Made by a program: the position numbers and the translations under genes | Assembly: GCA_034186235.1 (NCBI GenBank) | Contig: JAXGBA010000129.1 | Coordinates: 1-11,939 of the forward strand | Reading direction: 5' to 3' | DNA: 11,939 nt | Origin: CAKSKB01 sp034186235 | GTDB taxonomy: Bacteria > Bacillota > Clostridia > HGM11514 | Shown here: positions 6,489 to 11,939 of the stretch, piece by piece | How positions within the stretch are numbered: the stretch's first letter is position 1 | Layout of the letters: every line of letters begins with the position of its first letter | Notes under the pieces: model-generated | Told to the model about the DNA's origin: nothing | Databases searched by the model: none | The model's input: only the letters and a program-made list of their open reading frames with translations

Positions 6489-6533
6489 TAAATTGTACAA
6501 AGGAAATGCGGTACGAAAAGGAGCCGCGGTGTT

Positions 6534-8504
6534 ATGAACAAAAGACAAACCAAGATAATGAATATCCTTCGTTCCGAGGAAAGTTATATAACCTATGCGG
6601 AGATTGCGGACAGGCTGGAGGTTTCGGTCAAGACAATAAGAAACGATGTAGCCTCCATGAAAGAATATCTTGCCGGGCATGATCTTGGCACGATAGAAAC
6701 AAAGCCCCATGCCGGAATAAGGCTTAGGGCGGAGGATATACCGGATGAAAGGCTTATCGAAACCGATGAGGAAGCTGAAATTGAATTCTTTGTTATAAGA
6801 AGTCTCCTCAAAGACGGCAAGCTTACGACTGTTCGCCTGACACAGGAATATTACATCGGCAGAGGTGCAGCGGAGAGGCTTTCCGACAGCGTGGCGGCAA
6901 AGTTCTCGGAACATCACATCCTTTACGAAAGGCGCAGAGGCAAGGGCACGCTGATAGAATACAGCGAATTTAATTACAGAATGGCAAGAATGGCATTTTA
7001 CTTTGAGTTTATGCCGAGGTATGCAAAGCTTGTCTCACCGCTTGAAGACCCGTTTTCTTTCATGCCGACTACGGAATATACTGCGATGACGGCAGCGCTT
7101 GACGGTTTTGAACCGAGGCCCTGCGAAAAGGCTTTGTACGACGCCGAAAGGCAATTCGGATTGAGTTATAATCTTGATGCTGCGCTGGGGTTGCTGTTTC
7201 TGATATCCCTTACGGTTCAGAGAACAAAGGAAGGGAAAACGGTCGAGTTGCCGAAGCCTTCCGGGAAGCCTTTAGGAGGTACATCGGCAAGCGTTATAGG
7301 AAAGGTGCTTGCGGATAACATCGAAAGGGAATGTAATCTTAAGCTTCCGGAATCGGAAAGGAAGTTTATTGACTTCGTCGTGGGCATGTCCGAAATCGAA
7401 AGCTTCGACAATGACGAAACAAGAAGAAACTACGAGACGCTTAATGTTTCGCTTTGCTCTCTTACCGTCAGGGTGGTGAAGCTGCTGAGCGAGATTGCCG
7501 GAGTTGAACTCCGAGACGACAGCCTTTTTGTAAAGCACATGTTTATGCAGCTGAAGGCGACAATTCAGAGGCTCAGGTACGGTATAGTCAAGAAAAACCG
7601 CCTGCTGCCGCAAATCAAGACGAAATACCCGAACATGATGGCGATTGCATGGTTTATGCAGAATGTTCTTGAAAAAGAACTTAACCTTGAAATCAACGAA
7701 CACGAGGTCGGATTTTTGGCGCTTCATATAAGCGGCGCAATCGAGCGGAGACTTTCCGGACCGACAGCGTGCATAGTATGCGATTACGGTATCGGGATTT
7801 CATATATATTAAAAGAAAAAATATCCCGTGCATTTCCAGAAATTCAAATCACATCTGTTTTTTCCGGAAGGGATATGTATAAAATCAAGCGTGAGCAGTG
7901 CGATATGATAATCACCACCATTCCGCTTGACGATTACAGAATCAACCGCGAAATCGTTAAGGTGGGGCATCTTTTGGACGAGCGTGATATCAAACGGCTC
8001 GAAAAGTGCATAAAGTCGGTTAAAGGCAAAAAGACGGGCAATGCTAAAAAGATAAGCCCAAAAACGGGGCTGTTTAACAAGGAACTGATTTTACCGATGA
8101 GCTGCTGCCGCACGAAGGCTGAATTGCTTTCAAAAATGTGTGCAAAGCTTGAAGCACTCGGATATGTTACCGGCGGCTTTGAAAAATCGGTCATCGAGAG
8201 AGAAAAGACGATGCCTACCGATATCGGCGGCATGATAGCTCTTCCGCATGGACATTCAAAATATGTAAATCATTCGGTTGCGGCGTTTGCGAGCCTTAAA
8301 AATCCGATAGAATGGGGCGGAAACAACGAGGCGGACTTGGTATTTCTGGCGGCGTTTGACCTGGATGAAAGCGAAGAAGTTAAAGAAAAAATAATATCTT
8401 TCTATAAATCATTCGTTTCTTTAACGGAAAACGAAGCCGAATGCGATAATTTAAGAAAGCTTGAAGATGCAAGTGAAATATATAAAATTTTTGAGCAATG
8501 GTAA
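6534..8504 (+). CDS. PRD-containing PTS transcription regulator with EIIB-like and EIIA domains (MtlR/LicR type)
   Basis: This 656-residue protein is a DNA-binding regulator whose activity is set by PTS phosphorylation. AAAAGGAG (6516-6523) lies ten bases before ATG 6534. Residues 1-60 are an N-terminal helix-turn-helix (ITYAEIADRLEVSVKTIRND, 19-38). PRD1 spans about 185-290 and PRD2 about 295-405. PRD2 keeps both expected histidines, His335 in DSLFVKHMFMQLK and His398 in EVGFLALHISGAIER. PRD1 lacks both: the matching region reads LLFLISLTVQRTKEG. Residues 411-495 are an EIIB-like domain with Cys416 in VCDYGIGIS, and 510-656 an EIIA domain with the active-site-type ALPHGH (His572). It heads an operon with ptsH, ptsI and EIIA-B-C, so it most likely controls that operon and reads its phosphorylation state. 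It is not an RNA-binding BglG-type antiterminator, because the N-terminus is a DNA-binding HTH. The sugar signal is unknown. Confidence 0.92.
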   Translation: MNKRQTKIMNILRSEESYITYAEIADRLEVSVKTIRNDVASMKEYLAGHDLGTIETKPHAGIRLRAEDIPDERLIETDEEAEIEFFVIRSLLKDGKLTTVRLTQEYYIGRGAAERLSDSVAAKFSEHHILYERRRGKGTLIEYSEFNYRMARMAFYFEFMPRYAKLVSPLEDPFSFMPTTEYTAMTAALDGFEPRPCEKALYDAERQFGLSYNLDAALGLLFLISLTVQRTKEGKTVELPKPSGKPLGGTSASVIGKVLADNIERECNLKLPESERKFIDFVVGMSEIESFDNDETRRNYETLNVSLCSLTVRVVKLLSEIAGVELRDDSLFVKHMFMQLKATIQRLRYGIVKKNRLLPQIKTKYPNMMAIAWFMQNVLEKELNLEINEHEVGFLALHISGAIERRLSGPTACIVCDYGIGISYILKEKISRAFPEIQITSVFSGRDMYKIKREQCDMIITTIPLDDYRINREIVKVGHLLDERDIKRLEKCIKSVKGKKTGNAKKISPKTGLFNKELILPMSCCRTKAELLSKMCAKLEALGYVTGGFEKSVIEREKTMPTDIGGMIALPHGHSKYVNHSVAAFASLKNPIEWGGNNEADLVFLAAFDLDESEEVKEKIISFYKSFVSLTENEAECDNLRKLEDASEIYKIFEQW

Positions 8505-8528
8505 ATCCGTTGCGGACAGGAGGAAAAT

Positions 8529-8783
8529 ATGATTCAGGTTAGCTACACCATTAAAAATGAAGAAGGGCTTCATGCACGCCCGGCAACGGATTTCTGTAAG
8601 GCTGCAGGGAGTTTCAAGAGCAAAATCACCATCATTAAAGACGGTGAGGAGTTTGAAGCGAAGAGTATTTTGATGGTATTGTGCGTAGGCGCCGTGAAGG
8701 GCGACACTATTGAACTTCGTGCAGAGGGCGAAGACGAAAAAGAGGCAATCGACACACTCATAAAAACATTGGATTCGGAGTGA
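8529..8783 (+). CDS. ptsH: Phosphocarrier protein HPr
   Basis: HPr carries phosphate from Enzyme I to the sugar-specific EIIA proteins in the cytoplasm. The 84 residues are of normal length. GLHARPA (13-19) contains the catalytic His15 and the supporting Arg17. AKSILMVL (44-51) places Ser46 exactly where HPr kinase/phosphorylase phosphorylates HPr in Firmicutes, so a role in CcpA-type catabolite control is expected; the residue usually Gly in the K-S-I-M-G motif is Met49 here. AGGAGG (8518-8523) precedes the ATG by five bases. The gene begins 24 bases after the regulator and is followed closely by ptsI. Confidence 0.97.
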   Translation: MIQVSYTIKNEEGLHARPATDFCKAAGSFKSKITIIKDGEEFEAKSILMVLCVGAVKGDTIELRAEGEDEKEAIDTLIKTLDSE

Positions 8784-8788
8784 TTTTT

Positions 8789-10453
8789 ATGAAAATTTAT
8801 AAAGGTATAGGCGCATCTCAGGGCATCGCCCATGCAAAGGTTTTGTATTATAAAAAAAAGACCGGCGGAAAGCACCTCGGCATAAAAGAAGCGTTTGAAA
8901 AGGCTTTGGAAAGAGTGAGAATACTTCAGGAAAAGGCGAGAGCGGACGCAGGCGAGGATGAAGCAAAAATCTTTGCGGCGTATGAAATGCTCCTTTCAGA
9001 CTCAATGCTTACAGAGCCGATAAATGCGGCGATTGAGTCAGGCGAGGATGAGGAAAAAGCAATCAAAACCGTTACGGAAAGCGCAGCGGCGGTGCTTGCT
9101 TCCAAAAAGAACGAGTACATGCGCAGGCGCGCTGAGGATATAAGATACATCGGGCAGCTGCTTTGCGATATGCTTTCGGGCGGCGATGAATTTGAACTGC
9201 CGCCGGGCGATGACAGGTTTATAATTGCAGCGCACGAGCTTACCCCGGTTGACACGATGAGGTTCCCGAAAGAACGCCTTGCAGGGCTTGTATGCGAGAT
9301 GGGCGGTGCTACATCACACACTGCAATTCTTGCAAAATCACTTGGCATACCGGCAATTGTCGGTTCGGAAAAAATTGGGCAGTCAGACAGCCTTTCGGAC
9401 GCATTTATAGACGGATACGAAGGAGTTCTGATTGTTTCTCCCGATGACGAAAAATTAAGAGAGTACACGGCCAAACTCAATGAGGAAAATGAGTTTGTTT
9501 CAAAGCTTGATAAACTTAAAAAGGAAGATGCAAAAACCGCTGACGGCGAAAGAATCAAGCTTTGCATAAATATAGGAAAGCCCGCTGACATGAAGGGCTC
9601 GGAAAACGAACGGTTTGACGGTGTGGGACTTTTCAGAACCGAATTTCTGTATTCGTCGTCAGATAAAAAACCGACTGAGGAAGAACAGGCGAAGGCTTAC
9701 GGAGAGGTTCTGAAAGCGTGTGAAAGCGTCACAATCAGAACGATTGATGTCGGCGGCGACAAGCAGCTTTCATATATGGAAACCAAGCCTGAGGACAATC
9801 CCTTCCTCGGAAACCGCGGAATAAGGCTTTGCCTTACGCATGAAGATGTTTTTGAAGAACAGCTGCGGGCAATACTGATCGGTGCGGCAGGGAAAAAGGT
9901 CAAAATAATGCTGCCTATGGTTTCGAGTGTAAGCGAGATTTCAAGGGCAAAGGATATTCTCGCAAGAGCTGCCGAAAAGCTTAAAGCTGAAGGAGCGGAT
10001 ATTTGCAGCGAGGTTTCCGTCGGGATTATGATTGAAACGCCGGCAAGTGCGGTTATGGCTGATGTTTTTGCAAAGCATGCGGACTTTTTCAGCATAGGCA
10101 CAAACGATCTGGTGCAGTACACCATGGCGGCGGACAGAGGAAACTCCGAGGTTGAACATCTCTACAATCCTTTTCATCCGGGCGTTGTAAGGCTTCTTGC
10201 AAATGTTATCAGGTGCGGAAACGATGCCGGAATTGAAGTCAGCGTTTGCGGAGATCTGGCGGCTAACACGGATTTTACGGAGCTGCTTTTGGGACTCGGG
10301 CTTAAAAAGTTCAGTGTTCCGCTTCCGCTTCTGGGAAGAATCAAGTACAAAATCGGCAGCATAAAGCTTTCCGATGCGGAAGAAACCGCAAAGAGAGCCC
10401 TCGAAGCCGATGATGAATATGAAGTTGAGAGAATATTAAAAGGAGGCAAATAA
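8789..10453 (+). CDS. ptsI: PTS Enzyme I (phosphoenolpyruvate-protein phosphotransferase)
   Basis: Enzyme I autophosphorylates with PEP and passes the phosphate to HPr. I choose ATG 8789 (554 residues) over the in-frame GTG at 8780, because GGAG at 8777-8780 is well spaced for 8789 and the family start M-x-x-x-x-G-I-G-A-S-x-G-I-A fits exactly. The phosphohistidine is His177 in GGATSHTAILAKSLGIPA (172-189). The PEP-binding barrel has GLFRTEF (280-286), GNRGIR (341-346), IMIETPAS (413-420), SIGTNDLVQYTMAADR (435-450) and VCGDLA (486-491) with the proton-donor Cys487. Length is slightly under the usual 570 or so. Near the C-terminus the segment usually reading S-M-S-x-x-x-I-P is replaced by SVPLPLLGRIKYKI (509-522), a mild divergence. 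It follows ptsH after five bases and overlaps the ribosome binding site of the next gene. Confidence 0.97.
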   Translation: MKIYKGIGASQGIAHAKVLYYKKKTGGKHLGIKEAFEKALERVRILQEKARADAGEDEAKIFAAYEMLLSDSMLTEPINAAIESGEDEEKAIKTVTESAAAVLASKKNEYMRRRAEDIRYIGQLLCDMLSGGDEFELPPGDDRFIIAAHELTPVDTMRFPKERLAGLVCEMGGATSHTAILAKSLGIPAIVGSEKIGQSDSLSDAFIDGYEGVLIVSPDDEKLREYTAKLNEENEFVSKLDKLKKEDAKTADGERIKLCINIGKPADMKGSENERFDGVGLFRTEFLYSSSDKKPTEEEQAKAYGEVLKACESVTIRTIDVGGDKQLSYMETKPEDNPFLGNRGIRLCLTHEDVFEEQLRAILIGAAGKKVKIMLPMVSSVSEISRAKDILARAAEKLKAEGADICSEVSVGIMIETPASAVMADVFAKHADFFSIGTNDLVQYTMAADRGNSEVEHLYNPFHPGVVRLLANVIRCGNDAGIEVSVCGDLAANTDFTELLLGLGLKKFSVPLPLLGRIKYKIGSIKLSDAEETAKRALEADDEYEVERILKGGK

Positions 10454-10454
10454 A

Positions 10455-10904
10455 ATGAATGTTTCGGAAGTTTTGAAAAAAGAACACATTGTTACCGAAC
10501 TTAATGCAAAGACTAAGGAGGAGGCTCTTGCAGCGCTTACCGATGTGCTTTGCGCAACCGGTAACATCGCAGACAGGGAAGCGTTTCTGAAAGATGTTCT
10601 TAACCGCGAAGCGATTTCTACGACCGGTATCGGAAACGGAATTGCAATTCCTCACGGAAAGTCGGAAAATGTTGCCGAAACAACCGTGGCTGTAGGAAGG
10701 CTCACGGCGCCCGTAGAGTGGAAAAGCGTTGACGATAATCCCGTTGAGTTTATAGTTTTGCTGGCTGTAAACGAAAAGGACAAAACCGGTCTTCATGTTA
10801 AAATTCTTTCGGAGATGGCAAGAAAGCTTGCCTCCGAAGAAAATTGCAAAAAACTTTTGAATGCAAAGGATGCGGATGAAATAGTAAGCATTTTTTCAGA
10901 ATAA
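10455..10904 (+). CDS. PTS fructose-family EIIA component
   Basis: EIIA takes phosphate from HPr and hands it to EIIB. The 149-residue protein is a stand-alone EIIA of the fructose/mannitol/Ntr superfamily (PTS_EIIA_2). GIGNGIAIPHGKS (58-70) holds the active-site His67. The segments VGRLTAPVEWKSVDDNPVEF and LLAVNEKDKTGLHVKILSEM are typical. AGGAGG (10441-10446) lies inside the end of ptsI, and the start is one base after the ptsI stop, so translation is probably coupled. The domain is a separate polypeptide here, whereas many fructose systems fuse it to EIIB and EIIC. An EIIA of the same fold also ends the regulator of this operon. The precise sugar cannot be read from the sequence, so no fru symbol is assigned. 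Confidence 0.93.
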   Translation: MNVSEVLKKEHIVTELNAKTKEEALAALTDVLCATGNIADREAFLKDVLNREAISTTGIGNGIAIPHGKSENVAETTVAVGRLTAPVEWKSVDDNPVEFIVLLAVNEKDKTGLHVKILSEMARKLASEENCKKLLNAKDADEIVSIFSE

Positions 10905-10924
10905 AAAAATAGGAGGAAAAACTT

Positions 10925-11236
10925 ATGAAAATCGTTGGAATTGCAGCGTGCACATCAGGTATCGCACACACCTACATTGCAAAGGAAAAACTCTGTACCG
11001 CAGGAAAGGAGCTCGGGCACGAAATTCACATCGAAACTCAGGGCACTATCGGTACGGAGGATGAACTTACCGCTCCCGAAATTGCAGCAGCCGATGTTGT
11101 TATCATAGCAGCGGATATAAAGGTGGGCGGCAAGGAAAGATTCAAGGGTAAACGCATTGTGGAGGTTCCCACAAACATTGCAATTAAATCACCTAAGGCA
11201 CTCATCAATAAAATCGAAACTGAATTATCTAAATAA
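10925..11236 (+). CDS. PTS fructose-family EIIB component
   Basis: EIIB receives phosphate from EIIA on a cysteine and gives it to the sugar during transport. The 103 residues are the size of a single fructose-type EIIB domain. ACTSGIAHTYIA (8-19) corresponds to the family motif A-C-P-T-G-I-A-H-T, with the phosphorylated Cys9; Pro-Thr is replaced by Thr-Ser. The downstream HEIHIETQGTIGTED (31-45) is also typical. AGGAGG precedes the ATG, 20 bases after the EIIA stop. It is followed 30 bases later by EIIC. The A-B-C order on separate polypeptides indicates a split permease. Substrate is probably fructose or a related ketose or polyol, which is inference from family only. Confidence 0.94.
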   Translation: MKIVGIAACTSGIAHTYIAKEKLCTAGKELGHEIHIETQGTIGTEDELTAPEIAAADVVIIAADIKVGGKERFKGKRIVEVPTNIAIKSPKALINKIETELSK

Positions 11237-11266
11237 ATCAAAAAAATTAAAAATGGAGGAAAAGAG

Positions 11267-11939
11267 ATGTTTAAGAAATTACAGCTGAAAAAACACGCAC
11301 TTACAGGTATTTCATTTATGCTTCCGCTTGTTGTTGCATCGGGTCTTCTGATTGCAATCGGAAACATTTTCGGAGGCAACCCCGATACGATTTCGGATTA
11401 CAAGGCAAGCTATAACATCTGGCAGGCAGCAGTAACCCTCGGCGTTTACGGTATGGGACTTCTCCCCGGTGTTATGGGCGCGGCAATTGCGTATTCAATC
11501 GCTGACCGTCCCGGTATCGCACCCGGTTTACTTATGGGTATGATTGCCCATAACATGGGTGCAGGGTTCCTCGGCGGTATGCTCGGCGGTTATCTTGCAG
11601 GTTATTTTGTAGAGTTCCTTAAGAATCACCTTAAGGTTCCCAAGTGGGCGCAGGGTCTTATGCCGATGATGATTATCCCCCTTATCTCCTCGGTAGTAAT
11701 CGGACTCATAATGTTTTTCGTAATCGGCGGCCCTATTGCATGGGCTTCCGAGGCGCTCACAAATCTTCTTACAAGCATGAGCGACGGCTCGAGAGGCGTA
11801 TTCGGTGCCGTTATGGGCGCTATGGCTGCGTTTGACTTCGGCGGCCCTGTCAACAAGGTTGCTTCGCTCTTTGCCGACGGCCTCCTTATGGACGGTGTTT
11901 ACGGTCCCGAAGCGGTTAAAATCTGCGCTTCGATGATTC
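11267..11939 (+). CDS. PTS fructose-family EIIC permease, N-terminal 224 residues (cut by window end)
   Basis: EIIC is the membrane channel that carries the sugar and positions it for phosphorylation by EIIB. The frame is open from ATG 11267 to the window end; the remainder lies outside. GGAGG before the ATG supports the start. The hydrophobic segments seen are about 15-36, 52-78, 86-118, 130-155 and 175-190, split by short loops. Fructose-family marks are LPLVVASGLLIAIGN (19-33), YSIADRPGIAPGLLMG (76-91), GFLGGMLGGYLAGY (100-113) and DFGGPVNKVAS (190-200), the last matching the usual D-x-G-G-P-V-N-K-A-A. The protein starts directly with EIIC sequence, confirming that EIIA and EIIB are not fused to it. 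The missing part should hold the remaining helices. Confidence 0.93.
   Translation, partial: MFKKLQLKKHALTGISFMLPLVVASGLLIAIGNIFGGNPDTISDYKASYNIWQAAVTLGVYGMGLLPGVMGAAIAYSIADRPGIAPGLLMGMIAHNMGAGFLGGMLGGYLAGYFVEFLKNHLKVPKWAQGLMPMMIIPLISSVVIGLIMFFVIGGPIAWASEALTNLLTSMSDGSRGVFGAVMGAMAAFDFGGPVNKVASLFADGLLMDGVYGPEAVKICASMI

Larger units (their letters stand above)
6396..6513. promoter_or_regulatory. Candidate operator array: repeated GAAATGYGGTA motif in the PTS operon leader
   Basis: Three strong copies of an 11-base motif lie in the leader of the PRD regulator gene: GAAATGTGGTA at 6397-6407 (+), the exact reverse complement TACCGCATTTC at 6467-6477, and GAAATGCGGTA at 6503-6513 (+). A weaker copy, AAATGTGTCAAAA, is at 6440-6452 and lies 42 bases, about four helical turns, from the first. 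Copies two and three form a perfect 11-base-pair inverted repeat 25 bases apart. The placement around two -10 boxes suggests binding sites for the regulator encoded just downstream. Alternatively the inverted pair could be an RNA hairpin in a longer transcript. The repeats are seen; the function is inferred. Confidence 0.6.

Noticed and set aside
6396..6513. Ribonucleic antiterminator (RAT) site of the BglG/LicT type
   Set aside because: The regulator has a DNA-binding HTH, not a CAT RNA-binding domain, and no terminator overlaps the repeats.
7272..7727. 151-residue - strand open frame inside the PRD regulator gene
   Set aside because: It is a shadow of the PRD2-coding region, with no supporting motif or signal.
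8780..8788. GTG start for ptsI at 8780
   Set aside because: The GGAG needed as ribosome binding site overlaps this codon; ATG 8789 has it at good spacing and fits the family N-terminus.
8926..9591. 221-residue open frame on the - strand inside ptsI
   Set aside because: It is antisense to a well-conserved gene, is Ser/Ala/Ile-rich as expected from a complementary frame, and has no ribosome binding site or family motif.

Overview
The window reads as chromosomal DNA of a Gram-positive, Clostridia-type bacterium, most likely from the gut Oscillospiraceae/Ruminococcaceae-like groups. Supporting signs are strong AGGAGG-type ribosome binding sites, moderate base composition, a clostridial-type chorismate synthase, HPr with the regulatory Ser46 typical of Firmicutes, and a PRD-type PTS regulator. 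The lineage is inferred from gene style, not from a database search. I see no rRNA, tRNA, CRISPR array, insertion sequence or prophage block.

Region 1 (1-3521, + strand) is the end of an aromatic amino acid operon: the 3' end of aroA (EPSP synthase), then aroC (chorismate synthase), pheA (chorismate mutase/prephenate dehydratase with an ACT domain) and a fused aroE-aroK gene (shikimate dehydrogenase plus shikimate kinase). The genes overlap or sit within 2 bases of each other. Together they cover shikimate formation, its phosphorylation, EPSP, chorismate, and the branch to phenylpyruvate. Region 2 (3518-4264) is a single gene with its own promoter and terminator for a secreted protein with a copper-amine-oxidase-N-terminal-like (stalk) domain.

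Region 3 (4265-6334) holds a short non-coding stretch, a bidirectional terminator, rarA/mgsA (replication-associated AAA+ ATPase, - strand) and, divergent from it, a small orphan gene whose C-terminus looks like a sigma-region-4 or phage-regulator helix-turn-helix. The two divergent genes have facing sigma-A-like promoters.

Region 4 (6335-11939, + strand) is a phosphotransferase (PTS) operon: a PRD-containing transcription regulator with its own EIIB-like and EIIA domains, ptsH (HPr), ptsI (Enzyme I), and separate EIIA, EIIB and EIIC genes of the fructose family. EIIC runs off the window end. General and sugar-specific PTS proteins, plus the regulator that reads their phosphorylation, are thus encoded in one unit. 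Phosphate would flow from PEP to EI to HPr to EIIA to EIIB to the sugar carried by EIIC. The leader of this operon has three strong copies and one weak copy of a GAAATGYGGTA motif in direct and inverted orientation around two -10 boxes. This is the most notable unexplained structure in the window and is best read as a candidate operator set.

Most of the window is ordinary metabolism. I did not find a clearly undescribed system; the items listed as findings are mainly regulatory and architectural oddities.
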